Assembly (NCBI RefSeq): GCF_030580675.1
Contig: NZ_JAUQUB010000001.1
Span: 682,001-746,000, forward strand
Source: Antiquaquibacter soli
Lineage (GTDB): Bacteria > Actinomycetota > Actinomycetes > Actinomycetales > Microbacteriaceae
Reading direction: 5' to 3'
Length of the DNA stretch: 64,000 nucleotides
Each line of letters starts with the position of its first letter. Within the stretch, counting starts at the first letter, position 1. The position numbers were made by a program, and so were the translations under genes. Shown here piece after piece: positions 34,540-43,465 of the stretch. The notes beneath the pieces were generated by a model. That model was not told the origin of the DNA. It made no database searches and saw only the letters and a program-made list of their open reading frames with translations.

Positions 34540-36033
34540 ATGACTGACATCCTCGACCACTGGGTGAGCGGCGCGTCGTTCGCCGGAGCATCCACCCGCA
34601 CCGCCCCCGTGTACAACCCCGCCGAGGGGTCGGTGTCGCGCGAGGTGCGCCTCGCGACCGTCGCCGACGTCGATACCGCCGTGCAGGCGGCGAAGGCCGC
34701 GTTCCCGGAGTGGTCCGAGGCATCCGTCGCGAAGCGCCAGGCGGTGATGTTCGCGTTCCGCGAGCTGCTCAACGCGCGCAAGGACGAGGTCGCGGCGATC
34801 CTCACCAACGAGCACGGCAAGGTGACCTCCGACGCCCTCGGCGAGGTGGCGCGCGGCATGGAGGTCGTGGAGTTCGCGACGGGCATCCCGCATCTCCTCA
34901 AGGGCGAGATCGTTCAGAACGTCTCGACCGGCGTTGACGTCTACTCCGTCAAGCAGGCGCTCGGAGTGGTGGGCATCATCAGCCCCTTCAACTTCCCGGC
35001 GATGGTGCCGCTGTGGTTCTTCCCGGTCGCGATCGCGGCGGGCAACACGGTCGTCCTGAAGCCCTCCGAGAAGGACCCGTCGGCGGCGATCTGGATGGCT
35101 CAGCTCCTCAAGGAGGCGGGCCTGCCCGACGGCGTCTTCAACGTCGTCCACGGCGACAAGGAGTCGGTGGATGCCCTGCTCGAGCACCCCGATGTCGCGT
35201 CCATCTCGTTCGTGGGCTCCACCCCGATCGCCAAGTACATCTACGAGACCGCGTCGAAGAACGGCAAGCGGGTGCAGGCCCTCGGCGGCGCGAAGAACCA
35301 CATGCTCGTGCTGCCGGATGCCGACCTCGACCTCGTCGCGGATTCCGCCGTCAACGCGGGCTTCGGCTCGGCGGGCGAGCGCTGCATGGCGATCTCCGTC
35401 GTCGTCGCCGTCGAGCCCGTCGCGGACGACCTCATCGCGAAGATCACCGAGCGCATGTCGGGGCTGACCGTCGGCGACGGCACGAAGGGCTGCGACATGG
35501 GCCCGCTCATCACGAAGGAGCACCGCGACAAGGTAGCGGGCTACATCGACGTCGCGATCGCGGACGGCGCCGAGGTCGTCGTCGACGGCCGCGGCGTGAA
35601 GGCCGACGGCGGAGCGAACGGCTTCTGGCTCGGCCCCACCCTCATCGACAAGGTGCCGACGACGTCCGACGTCTACACCCACGAGATCTTCGGCCCGGTG
35701 CTCTCCGTCGTGCGAGTGAAGACCTACGAGGAAGGGCTCGCGCTCATCAACGGGTCGCAGTACGGCAACGGAACGGCGATCTTCACCAACGACGGGGGAG
35801 CGGCCCGCCGCTTCCAGCGCGAGGTGACCGTCGGGATGGTCGGCATCAACGTGCCGATCCCCGTTCCCGTCGGCTACTTCTCGTTCGGTGGCTGGAAGGA
35901 CTCGCTGTTCGGTGACGCCAAGGCTTATGGCCCGCACTCGGTCAACTTCTTCACCCGCGAGAAGGCGGTCACGAGCCGCTGGCTCGACCCGAGCCACGGC
36001 GGCATCAACCTGGGCTTCCCGCAGAACGGGTAG
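34540..36033 (+). CDS. mmsA: CoA-acylating methylmalonate-semialdehyde dehydrogenase
   Basis: A 497-residue aldehyde dehydrogenase of the MMSDH type, converting (methyl)malonate semialdehyde to propanoyl- or acetyl-CoA in valine, thymine or inositol breakdown. NFPAMVPLWFFP near residue 150 and the catalytic Cys in GERCMAISV near residue 286 are characteristic. The usual general-base Glu of aldehyde dehydrogenases is not visible at its normal place (LGGAKNHM), as expected for this CoA-dependent branch. No other valine-catabolism gene adjoins it; only the LysR regulator does. Confidence 0.93.
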   Translation: MTDILDHWVSGASFAGASTRTAPVYNPAEGSVSREVRLATVADVDTAVQAAKAAFPEWSEASVAKRQAVMFAFRELLNARKDEVAAILTNEHGKVTSDALGEVARGMEVVEFATGIPHLLKGEIVQNVSTGVDVYSVKQALGVVGIISPFNFPAMVPLWFFPVAIAAGNTVVLKPSEKDPSAAIWMAQLLKEAGLPDGVFNVVHGDKESVDALLEHPDVASISFVGSTPIAKYIYETASKNGKRVQALGGAKNHMLVLPDADLDLVADSAVNAGFGSAGERCMAISVVVAVEPVADDLIAKITERMSGLTVGDGTKGCDMGPLITKEHRDKVAGYIDVAIADGAEVVVDGRGVKADGGANGFWLGPTLIDKVPTTSDVYTHEIFGPVLSVVRVKTYEEGLALINGSQYGNGTAIFTNDGGAARRFQREVTVGMVGINVPIPVPVGYFSFGGWKDSLFGDAKAYGPHSVNFFTREKAVTSRWLDPSHGGINLGFPQNG

Positions 36034-36046
36034 CCCTCCGGGGCGC

Positions 36047-36643
36047 TTACGCCGAGAGCGGCACGTCGGCTGCCAGGGCGCCGAGCCGCTTCATCCGCGC
36101 CCCGGTGAGCTCGGCGAGCTCATGCATGGAGTCGGCTCCGTGGCGACGCGCGGCGTGGACGATGATCGCCGCGCACGCCTGGGCATCGGCGAGGGCGTTG
36201 TGGTGCTCGAAGTCCTCGAAGCCGGCGGCCATCGCCGCCGACGGCAGGCGGTAGGAGTCGAGGTGATAGGTCTTGCGCGCGATCTGCAGGCTGCACAGGT
36301 AGTCGTGCACGGGGGTCGGGACGAAGCTCGCGCGGCTCACGGAGTCGATCACGCCCATGTCGAAGCTCGCGTTGTGGGCGACGAGGACGTCGTTCTCCGT
36401 GAACGACGTGAAGTCGTGCAGCTGCTCGCTCCAGAACGGCGCGTCGACGACATCCGCGGCCATGATGCCGTGGATGCGCACGTTCCACTCGAGGAACGAG
36501 TCGTAGCCGATCGGCGGCTTGATGAGCCAGTACGCCGAGTCGACGACCTCGCCGTCTCGGACCTTCACCATGCCGACCGAGCACGCGCTCGCAGCGGAGT
36601 TGTTGGCGGTCTCGAAGTCGATCGCGGTGAAGTTCAGCGGCAC
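36047..36643 (-). CDS. DEDDh 3'-5' exonuclease (DnaQ-like)
   Basis: A 198-residue exonuclease of the DnaQ/DEDDh fold. The metal ligands are visible: Asp and Glu in AIDFETAN (residues ~7-12), Asp in VAHNASFDMGV (~90-100) and His/Asp in EHHNALADAQACA near residue 152. It has no polymerase or BRCT domain, so it is a stand-alone proofreader/RNase T-like enzyme. The frame is open upstream; a GTG at about 36643, just before the first strand, is used. A weak GACGAT box lies 6 nt away. Confidence 0.88.
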   Translation of the reverse strand: MPLNFTAIDFETANNSAASACSVGMVKVRDGEVVDSAYWLIKPPIGYDSFLEWNVRIHGIMAADVVDAPFWSEQLHDFTSFTENDVLVAHNASFDMGVIDSVSRASFVPTPVHDYLCSLQIARKTYHLDSYRLPSAAMAAGFEDFEHHNALADAQACAAIIVHAARRHGADSMHELAELTGARMKRLGALAADVPLSA

Positions 36644-36717
36644 ACGCCGATCGTCACACGGGGCACCGACGCTGCCGCGGAGGGCACGCCGCACCGCTGT
36701 GATGTCGGGTGGTCGCG

Positions 36718-38478
36718 CTAGAGAGTCGCTATCGGCCGGACGCTCAAGAGAAGCCCGGTCGGCTCCGACGTGTCGAGCGGGATGCCCGCCGCGACCTCGT
36801 CGGCGGTGAGGCGCCGCTGGCTCCCGGTCCACTCATCGGTGAGCATCACCGGGCCGGCCGCGTCCGGGTACCAGCGGGCCGGACCGCCGACCTGGTCGAC
36901 ACTGATGGTCGCCGCGAGCAGTTGCGAGCCGTCCGAGCGCGGACTCGTGGCGACGGCGCTCACCTCCCCGACCGTGCGCGGCTCGATCGCCCGCGCCTCG
37001 ATGTCGGCCGTCCGCCAGCGCCGGTACACGTCGATCGCGGTCGAGACGAGTGCGCGGTGCTCCGCGGTCCAGCCGGGGAGGTCGCCCATGAGGACCCACG
37101 GGCCGCCGACGGCGTAGGTCGCGAGCTGCGCCCGGGCGGAGAGGTCTTCGTCGGACATGTAGGCGGTGCACCAGCTCGAGGGCAGGTAGCGCCCCAGACC
37201 GAGCTTCGCGACCCGGTTGAAGCCGGACTGGCACCAGTCGTCGCCGATGGTCGTGTCGTGGTGGGCGATCATCTGCAGATCCAGCGGACGACCGCCGTTC
37301 CAACAGTTCTCGATCACGAGCGCGGGATGCTCGCGCCGCAGCTCGGCGAGGATCGAGTACCACCCGCGTACCGCAGCATCCTCACCCGCCCCGGGGTCGT
37401 GGGTATGCAGGGTCGCGTCGCAGCGCGGGATCGTCTCGAAGTCGTGGAGCAGCCAGTCGACCCCGTCACGCACGAGCGAGTCCAGCCGTTCGAAAACGTA
37501 GTCGCGGACAGGGGCGTGGCCCAGGCAGAGCGCGTGGTTCCGGAACGACAGTAGGGGGCGCTGCCCGCGCCAGGTCGTCAGCCAGTCGGGATGCTCGAGC
37601 GCGACTGTCGACTCGGGCGAGGCGTTGCCCGCCCCCACCCAGAGGCCCAGCGCCATTCCGCGGTCGTGGGCGAGCCGCGCGAGGCCCGCCACGCCGTCGA
37701 CGTATCCGGGCCGGGCGACCCAGTCGCCCACGTGGAGCTCCCACCCCTTGTCAACGGTGACGACTTCGACGCCGAGCCCGGCCGCGGCATTGAAGAAGGC
37801 CTCGACGCGCCTCGGGTCGATCTCCTCGCCGAACCCCCAGGTGTCGGCGATGACGGGAGGCAGCAACGGCCCGGTCGCGCGCTCGGGGATAGTGAGGCGG
37901 ATGAGCTCCCGAAGCCAGTCCTCCGCGTCGTCGTGACCGCCGGGGCCCACGCGAACCCAGGCGCCGGGAAGCTCGACGGAGCCCACGGGGGAGAATGTCT
38001 GCGCCGGCAGGGCGAGCCGCACGCGCAGTCCGTCGTCGTACTGCTCGATCTCCGTCAGTGCTGTGCCGCTGTAGTCGAGCGCGAGGGCGGCGGCGAGGGG
38101 CGAGCCGTCGTCGGTGACGCCGGCGAGGGTGCACCAGCCCGCGGCATCCTGGATCCGGTCCCCGGGCTCGGAGACCCGGCCGTGCGCGAGGTACCGGGTC
38201 ATATCGGTGCCGTCGTCCGGCCGGAGATCGAAGTCGGCGCCCGCACCGAGAGCCGCGGCGTCGGCCGCAGCATAGGGACCGGAGACGAGCGTGCGACCGC
38301 CGTCCGTATCCAGTTCGTCGATCGTGAGGCCTCGAAACTTCGCATCCCAACTGAAGGGGTGCAACACGCGGACGCTCGCGTCGTGCAGGGGGAACCGAAG
38401 TTCGGCGACCACCCGGCCGCCCGATGCCGGCTCGACGTAGTGGAAATCCGCACGGCTCGCCTGGGTCGTCTCGCTCAC
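36718..38478 (-). CDS. GH36 family glycosidase (alpha-galactosidase-like)
   Basis: A 586-residue GH36/clan GH-D enzyme. An N-terminal beta domain (~1-180) precedes the TIM barrel (~190-500). Candidate nucleophile Asp is in DWLLHDFET, and acid/base Asp in the region ENCWNGGRPLDLQ through TTIGDDW. GWTAEHRALV and a C-terminal beta domain complete it. It is shorter than typical alpha-galactosidases (~700), so substrate may differ. GTG at 38478 with GAGGAGAGG upstream; the frame continues further 5' but without signal. No sugar transporter is next to it. Confidence 0.82.
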   Translation of the reverse strand: MSETTQASRADFHYVEPASGGRVVAELRFPLHDASVRVLHPFSWDAKFRGLTIDELDTDGGRTLVSGPYAAADAAALGAGADFDLRPDDGTDMTRYLAHGRVSEPGDRIQDAAGWCTLAGVTDDGSPLAAALALDYSGTALTEIEQYDDGLRVRLALPAQTFSPVGSVELPGAWVRVGPGGHDDAEDWLRELIRLTIPERATGPLLPPVIADTWGFGEEIDPRRVEAFFNAAAGLGVEVVTVDKGWELHVGDWVARPGYVDGVAGLARLAHDRGMALGLWVGAGNASPESTVALEHPDWLTTWRGQRPLLSFRNHALCLGHAPVRDYVFERLDSLVRDGVDWLLHDFETIPRCDATLHTHDPGAGEDAAVRGWYSILAELRREHPALVIENCWNGGRPLDLQMIAHHDTTIGDDWCQSGFNRVAKLGLGRYLPSSWCTAYMSDEDLSARAQLATYAVGGPWVLMGDLPGWTAEHRALVSTAIDVYRRWRTADIEARAIEPRTVGEVSAVATSPRSDGSQLLAATISVDQVGGPARWYPDAAGPVMLTDEWTGSQRRLTADEVAAGIPLDTSEPTGLLLSVRPIATL

Positions 38479-38505
38479 GCAGATCCTCTCCTCGCTGAGG
38501 GTTAC

Positions 38506-38534
38506 ATCATACTTTTTCCGGCATGCGCTCTCGA
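38506..38534 (-). promoter_or_regulatory. Promoter of the GH36 gene
   Basis: Minus strand: -35 TCGAGA (38529-38534), 17-bp spacer, -10 TATGAT (38506-38511). About 28 nt of leader with a strong ribosome site follow. It is the best sigma-70-like promoter in the window, in an AT-rich patch. Confidence 0.6.
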
Positions 38535-38577
38535 CACCGCGCCGCCTAGCGCGCGGCCGCCGGTACGCTAGACGACC

Positions 38578-39651
38578 GTGGCTCTCACTATCGCGATCGT
38601 CGGTCTTCCCAACGTCGGCAAGTCGACGCTCTTCAACGCGCTCACGCGCAACACGGTCCTCGCCGCGAACTACCCGTTCGCGACGATCGAGCCGAACGTG
38701 GGCGTGGTGAACCTTCCCGACCCGCGCCTGACCGTGCTCGCGGAGCTCTTCGGGAGCGAGCGCATCCTGCCCGCCCCGGTCTCGTTCGTCGACATCGCGG
38801 GCATCGTGAAGGGGGCGAGCGAGGGCGAGGGCCTCGGCAACAAGTTCCTCGCGAACATCCGCGAGGCCGACGCGATCGCCCAGGTCATCCGCGGGTTCGT
38901 CGACCCCGACGTCGTGCACGTCGACGGTCGGGTGGATGCCGCGAGCGACATGGAGACCATCAACACCGAGCTCATCCTCGCCGACCTGCAGACCCTCGAG
39001 AAGTCGATCTCCCGCTACGAGAAGGAGGTCAAGGCCAAGAAGCTCGAGCCCGCGGTTCTTGAGACGGCCTTCGCCGCGCAGAAGGTGCTCAACGACGGCA
39101 CCCCGCTCTCGGCATCCGGCCTCGACCTCGCACCGATTCGCGAGCTGGGACTGCTCACCGCGAAGCCCTTCATCTACGTGTTCAACGTGGACGACTCAGT
39201 TCTCCAGGATGACGTCGCCAAGGCGAAGCTCGCCGCCCTCGTCGCCCCCGCTCAGGCCGTCTTCCTCGACGCGAAGCTCGAGTCCGAGCTCATCGACCTC
39301 GAGCCGGACGACGCCGCCGAGCTGCTCGCCTCCACCGGCCAGACCGAGTCCGGGCTCGACCAGCTCGCCCGGATCGGCTTCGACACCCTCGGCCTTCAGA
39401 CGTACCTCACGGCCGGCCCGAAGGAGTCGCGCGCGTGGACCATCGGCAAGGGCTGGAAGGCCCCGCAGGCGGCGGGAGTCATCCACACCGACTTCGAAAA
39501 GGGCTTCATCAAGGCGGAGGTCATCGGCTTCGACGACCTCGTCGCGGCCGGCTCGATCGCCGAAGCCCGGGCGAAGGGCAAGGCCCGAATCGAGGGCAAG
39601 GACTACGTCATGCAGGACGGCGACGTGGTGGAGTTCCGCTTCAACGTGTGA
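38578..39651 (+). CDS. ychF: Redox-regulated ATPase YchF
   Basis: A 357-residue Obg-family protein that hydrolyses ATP rather than GTP. G1 GLPNVGKST near residue 8; switch and G3 region DIAGIVKGASEGEGLGN near residue 66; N-terminal part of the coiled coil ~130-170; and a C-terminal TGS-like domain (~270-357) with the conserved HTDFEKGFIKAEV. It associates with ribosomes and stress responses. GTG start with TACGCT 8 nt upstream. Length matches the family. Confidence 0.95.
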   Translation: MALTIAIVGLPNVGKSTLFNALTRNTVLAANYPFATIEPNVGVVNLPDPRLTVLAELFGSERILPAPVSFVDIAGIVKGASEGEGLGNKFLANIREADAIAQVIRGFVDPDVVHVDGRVDAASDMETINTELILADLQTLEKSISRYEKEVKAKKLEPAVLETAFAAQKVLNDGTPLSASGLDLAPIRELGLLTAKPFIYVFNVDDSVLQDDVAKAKLAALVAPAQAVFLDAKLESELIDLEPDDAAELLASTGQTESGLDQLARIGFDTLGLQTYLTAGPKESRAWTIGKGWKAPQAAGVIHTDFEKGFIKAEVIGFDDLVAAGSIAEARAKGKARIEGKDYVMQDGDVVEFRFNV

Positions 39652-39746
39652 CCTCGGGGAGCGAGCTGGATGATCGGTGTGCCTACGCCGGAGCTGCTGA
39701 GCCAGCGGCTGGCGACGCTTTCCGTCGCGACGGAAGAACCGTCGGT

Positions 39747-40127
39747 ATGACCCGACCATTCACCCAGGCTGAGAGGGAGCTGCTGCGGCGGCTTGCCTCG
39801 TTCGGACCGGACGCTCCTGTACTCTTCGATCAGATCGACGTCGCCGAGCACGACGGTTGGTGGTTCGAGGGATCGCAGAGCTGTCACATCGCCACGCCCA
39901 CAGCGGCGCCCCAGTACTTTTCTGGGCTATCGCAGGGCGGGGGTCGGCAGATTGGGCCGGGCGCCCTGGTGCTCAGCGATCCCTCGTCATTAGATCGTCT
40001 CGAGAACGTCATCGGCCACGCATTCTTCTGGCTCCAAGATGGGCGACTCAGTGCCTTCGAATACGCTTGGTTCACTGACGATATGCCGGGTTCTCTCCCG
40101 CGCTTGGATCAGCTGCTGCCGCACTAG
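39747..40127 (+). CDS. Hypothetical protein in a compositionally odd patch
   Basis: A 126-residue protein with no family I recognise. It opens with MTRPFTQAERELLRRLASF and has a Trp/Gly-rich middle (DGWWFEGSQS). No membrane span or signal peptide is visible. Its codon use is more relaxed than in flanking genes (ATA, CTA, TTA-type codons and AT-rich third positions). A GTG at 39648 that overlaps the ychF stop would add 33 residues; I prefer the ATG because the extra part looks like non-coding sequence. It may be part of recently gained or decaying DNA. Confidence 0.5.
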   Translation: MTRPFTQAERELLRRLASFGPDAPVLFDQIDVAEHDGWWFEGSQSCHIATPTAAPQYFSGLSQGGGRQIGPGALVLSDPSSLDRLENVIGHAFFWLQDGRLSAFEYAWFTDDMPGSLPRLDQLLPH

Positions 40128-40329
40128 CGTCCGGCATCGACTCGCATCGGTCCTCCCTGGGATCGCCAAGGATGTGCTGGAGGGCGGAATTAGCGACATT
40201 CTGGCCAACCCAACAAGTGCACCGCACATCGGTGCGGAACTCTTGCGCGCTGCCCAGGCAGTGGGCGGCATGGACGAACTCGGCGTGATGGATCGAGACG
40301 ATATCGCGCGGTCGGCGGAGTTCGAATGA
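40128..40329 (+). pseudogene. Possible gene remnant
   Basis: A frame different from the preceding gene reads through this stretch and ends at 40329, with a helical-looking sequence (LASVLPGIAKDVLEGGISDIL). It has no plausible start of its own here, as the frame opens inside the preceding gene. The AT content is higher than the average. It may be the 3' end of a degraded gene. The 47 bp from 40330 to the DUF427 stop hold nothing I recognise. Confidence 0.25.
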
Positions 40330-40376
40330 TCGATCTCGTCAATCCCTGGAGTTAGTGAACTTCCGCTTCGCCGTCC

Positions 40377-40874
40377 TCACCAGCCCAGCGACCCCGGGAC
40401 CCCCTTGAAGGGCCCGGCGACGGCGCTCGTGATCCAGCCGCCGTAGAAGCCGCCGGGCTGAGGGGTGACGACCTCTCCGTCGACGGTGCACTCATCCATC
40501 GCCTGGGCGTAGACGGCGACGCGGTCTCGCAGCAGCTCGAAGCCGCGCGACGGCTGGGGGTAGTTCCACGCGCTGGCCCGCCGCACCTCGCCACCACCGA
40601 GCACGTCGAGGTACCGAGCGGTGCCCTTGAACTCGCAGAACGACGACCCGTCGGCATCGATCAGCGCGCCGACCACGAAGTCCCCGATCGGAAGGTAGTA
40701 GACGGGTGGATGACTCGTCTCCAGCACCCGGACCACGTCGCGGGTCTCGACGATGACCTGTCCACCCAGGCGGATCGTGACGAGCGGCGTGACCTGCTCG
40801 ACGCGCGGCGGCCTCGGGTAGTCCCACACGGACTCCTGTCCGGGTCCTGGCTTCTCGGGGCGGGGGCGGGGCAC
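40377..40874 (-). CDS. DUF427 domain-containing protein
   Basis: A 165-residue DUF427 protein. The family's compact beta fold is recognised by ESVWDYPRPP near residue 14, VVRVLETSHPPVYYLP near residue 48, and FCEFKGTARYLDV near residue 79, with a second WNYPQPSRGFELL repeat near residue 103. Function unknown; a nucleotidyl- or sugar-binding role has been suggested for the fold, but nothing here decides it. GTG at 40874 with TAGAGT 6 nt upstream. Confidence 0.9.
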   Translation of the reverse strand: MPRPRPEKPGPGQESVWDYPRPPRVEQVTPLVTIRLGGQVIVETRDVVRVLETSHPPVYYLPIGDFVVGALIDADGSSFCEFKGTARYLDVLGGGEVRRASAWNYPQPSRGFELLRDRVAVYAQAMDECTVDGEVVTPQPGGFYGGWITSAVAGPFKGVPGSLGW

Positions 40875-40880
40875 CTGGTC

Positions 40881-40886
40881 ACTCTA
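40881..40886 (-). promoter_or_regulatory. Leaderless -10 box of the DUF427 gene
   Basis: TAGAGT on the minus strand, 6 nt from the GTG at 40874, in the 35-bp gap divergent from the LON-domain gene. Confidence 0.55.
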
Positions 40887-40909
40887 CGTCAGCGGTGATT
40901 CACTGAGTC

Positions 40910-41521
40910 ATGGCCAGCTCGCCGATGTTCCCCCTCCAGTCCGTGCTGTTCCCCTCAGTCCCGCTTCCGCTCCGGGTGTTCGAGCCCCGGTATCTCACGA
41001 TGGTCGGACGGCTGCTGGACGAGGACGAACCGGGCTTCGAGTTCGGTGTCGTCCTCATCGAGCGTGGATCCGAGGCGGGCGGAGGCGACCAGCGCGCATC
41101 GGTCGGGACGTTGGCGCGACTGGTGAGCGTCGCCGCGGGCGCCGAGAACCTGCTCATCGTCGGCGTCGGCACCCGGAGGTTCACGGTAGAGCGCTGGCTC
41201 GACGACGATCCTTACCCCCAGGCCGAACTGTCGCTGCTGCCGGATCTGGAGTGGTCCGAATCGCTCGCGCCCCTGCTCGCGGAGGCCAAAGCGATCGTCC
41301 GGCGGGTGGTCGCCCGGGTCGCGGAACCCGACACGGATGCCGGCGTCGAGCTGTCCGACGATCCCGTCGCTGCCGCGTGGCAGCTCGCGGCCATTGCCCC
41401 GCTGGGCGAGTACGACAAGTACACCCTGCTGAGGTCGACGACGCTTGGCGGACTGCTGCGTCAGACCATCGATCTGACTCTCGCGGCCGAGGAGCTCTGG
41501 TCGGCAGGGCGGGACTTGTGA
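40910..41521 (+). CDS. LON substrate-binding domain protein
   Basis: A 203-residue protein consisting only of the N-terminal (PUA-like plus helical) domain of Lon, without ATPase or protease. The opening PMFPLQSVLFPSVPLPLRVFEPRY is the signature of this domain. Stand-alone versions are common in actinobacteria and their role is unknown. The GTG start of the next gene's longest form would overlap this stop, so the two may be coupled. Confidence 0.88.
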   Translation: MASSPMFPLQSVLFPSVPLPLRVFEPRYLTMVGRLLDEDEPGFEFGVVLIERGSEAGGGDQRASVGTLARLVSVAAGAENLLIVGVGTRRFTVERWLDDDPYPQAELSLLPDLEWSESLAPLLAEAKAIVRRVVARVAEPDTDAGVELSDDPVAAAWQLAAIAPLGEYDKYTLLRSTTLGGLLRQTIDLTLAAEELWSAGRDL

Positions 41522-41565
41522 CCGCGATGCTTCCGCCCTTGCCACTCACGGGGGAGCGGCCATCC

Positions 41566-42813
41566 ATGCCAGACTTCCGAGGAGACACTGTCCTGGGGGA
41601 GAACGTGAGCACTGACGCACACGTCGCGCGACGCGACGCGATTGCCGATTATCGCATTGTCGGGGCCGAGCGTCTGCCGCACCTGGAGCGCCTCGTCGCC
41701 CTCGCCGCGGCCGTGTGCGGAGTACCGACCGCTGTCGTCAACATCATCGATGACACCCACCAGCACCAGATCGCGGCCATCGGGTTGGAGCCCGCCGTCT
41801 GCGCTCGCGAGGATTCCATGTGCGCCGCGGTGCTGCACGAATCGCGGCACATCTGGGTCACCGACGCCCGCGAGGACCCGCGGTTCGCGCAGAACCCCTT
41901 CGTCACGGGACAGATCGCGACCGTGCGCTTCTACGCCTCGAGCCCGATCGTGACGCCGGCGGGCATCACTATCGGCACCCTGTGCGTGTTCGACGACGAG
42001 GTCGGCGAGCTGACGGCTCAGCAGAGCGAGGCCCTCGACACGATCGCGCGGCAGGTCGTCGAGATCCTCGAACTGCGCCGGGTCGCCGCCGAGTTGCGGC
42101 GCTCGAACGAGCAGCTCGCCCAGTTCGCGAGCCAGGTGAGTCACGATCTGCGCAACCCGCTGACCGCGCTCGGCGGGTTCCTCGAACTCGCCGAGGACGA
42201 CCCGGGACTCACCGACGCCCCGATGGCTGCGGAGTCGGTCGCCCGCGCGCGCTCGGTCGCCGCCCGCATGACCGACATGGTCGTGGACCTCCTCGCGTAC
42301 GCGAGAGCGGAGGGGGTGCAGCCGCGCCGCGTCGAGACCGACGTCGCCGAGCTCGCCTCGTCCGTCATCGAAGATCTGGATGCCGCGATCGAATCCACCG
42401 GGGCGAGTGTCGCCGTCGAGGCGGCCGACCCCGTCGTCGTCGGCGACCCCACACTCCTGCGCGCTCTCCTGCAGAACCTCGTCGCCAACGCGATCAAGTT
42501 CTCGAGCGCGGCCGGGGTTTCTCCCCGCATCGCGATCCGCGCCGAGCACGTGGGGGACGCGGTGCGGCTCACCGTGGACGACAACGGCCCGGGCATCCCC
42601 GTCGATGACCGCGAGCGCGTCTTCGGGCTGCTCGAGCGGGGCAGCACGACCGAGGGCACCGGACTCGGCATCGGCCTCGCGACGTGCCGTCGGATCGCGG
42701 AGTCCCACGGCGGCCGAATCGGGGTCGAGGACTCGCCGCTCGGAGGCGCGCGCGTGTGGGTCGTGCTGCCGGACACGACGGCGACGGATGCACAGGCTAC
42801 CCTGACAGCGTGA
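41566..42813 (+). CDS. GAF-domain sensor histidine kinase (soluble)
   Basis: A 415-residue kinase with no membrane span. A GAF domain (~30-165, with SMCAAVLHESRHIWVTDA) is followed by HisKA (SHDLRNPLTAL, His ~190) and HATPase (NLVANAIKFSS ~310; DNGPGIP; GTGLGIGLATC). It is a cytosolic sensor, plausibly of redox, light or a small ligand. No response regulator is adjacent. The start is uncertain: ATG 41566 has GGGGAG upstream, GTG 41605 has GGGGGAG, and GTG 41518 overlaps the previous stop. Confidence 0.87.
   Translation: MPDFRGDTVLGENVSTDAHVARRDAIADYRIVGAERLPHLERLVALAAAVCGVPTAVVNIIDDTHQHQIAAIGLEPAVCAREDSMCAAVLHESRHIWVTDAREDPRFAQNPFVTGQIATVRFYASSPIVTPAGITIGTLCVFDDEVGELTAQQSEALDTIARQVVEILELRRVAAELRRSNEQLAQFASQVSHDLRNPLTALGGFLELAEDDPGLTDAPMAAESVARARSVAARMTDMVVDLLAYARAEGVQPRRVETDVAELASSVIEDLDAAIESTGASVAVEAADPVVVGDPTLLRALLQNLVANAIKFSSAAGVSPRIAIRAEHVGDAVRLTVDDNGPGIPVDDRERVFGLLERGSTTEGTGLGIGLATCRRIAESHGGRIGVEDSPLGGARVWVVLPDTTATDAQATLTA
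42798..42803 (+). promoter_or_regulatory. Candidate internal -10 box inside the kinase 3' end
   Basis: TACCCT, 6 nt from the GTG at 42810, lying inside the last codons of the GAF kinase. It would let the next membrane gene be expressed separately. Confidence 0.4.
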
Positions 42814-43424
42814 CCGACTCCTCCGCCGTTCCGCCGCCCCCTGCCTACGGGCCGATCCCCGTCGTGCCGGACGCACCCGTGCTGTTCGCCGCGCGGAGCA
42901 TCCCGCAGGCGGTCTGGCGCGGCGTCATCGGCATCGCCCTGATCGCGGCGGGGATCGGCGGTCAGGTCGCCGGAGCGGGCTTCCCGAGCAATGCCCCCGT
43001 TGAGATGTTCATCAACTTCGCGATCACCGCGACCGCGGTCGTCGCGGGGATCATCCTGCTGGTCTTCGCCGTCACGGCTGGCACCGCGCGAAGCCTCCCG
43101 CTCACCCGCGGGCCCGTCAGCCCCCTCGCGATCGCCGCTGTCGCGGTGTCGGTCGTCGCCGTCCTCGTGTGCGTGGTCGCGCTTCCCGGCCAGATCATCG
43201 AGAGCGGCGCCACGGGCATCCGGCTCCGCTACAGCAACCTGAGCGGCCCAGCCTTCGGCACCGGCTTCCTCTGGGCGACCGGCATCGTCATGGGGGCGAT
43301 CTCCGTGCGTTCGCCCGCACTGATCTCGAAGGTGCTCGGCTTCGCCGCGGTCGTGCTCGGCTTCGCGGTCATCGCCACGAACATCTGGGCCGCGGCGATC
43401 TACAGCGCCGGGCTCACCGACTGA
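42810..43424 (+). CDS. Four-span membrane protein, unknown function
   Basis: A 204-residue protein. A Pro-rich N-terminus (SSAVPPPPAYGPIP) precedes about five hydrophobic segments (~38-58, 68-92, 105-128, 150-170, 172-195). No family recognised; similar Pro-rich, multi-span proteins are common in this lineage. GTG start overlaps the kinase stop as GTGA, so it is probably also cotranslated with the kinase. It could form part of that kinase's signalling unit, but this is a guess from position. Confidence 0.65.
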   Translation: MTDSSAVPPPPAYGPIPVVPDAPVLFAARSIPQAVWRGVIGIALIAAGIGGQVAGAGFPSNAPVEMFINFAITATAVVAGIILLVFAVTAGTARSLPLTRGPVSPLAIAAVAVSVVAVLVCVVALPGQIIESGATGIRLRYSNLSGPAFGTGFLWATGIVMGAISVRSPALISKVLGFAAVVLGFAVIATNIWAAAIYSAGLTD

Positions 43425-43452
43425 CCCGGTAGCCGCCCAGACCGACCCCCGG

Positions 43453-43458
43453 TAGCCT
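43453..43458 (+). promoter_or_regulatory. Leaderless -10 box of the methyltransferase gene
   Basis: TAGCCT, 7 nt from the ATG at 43466. The intervening GGGAGGC could also act as a ribosome site on a longer transcript. Confidence 0.45.
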
Positions 43459-43465
43459 GGGAGGC

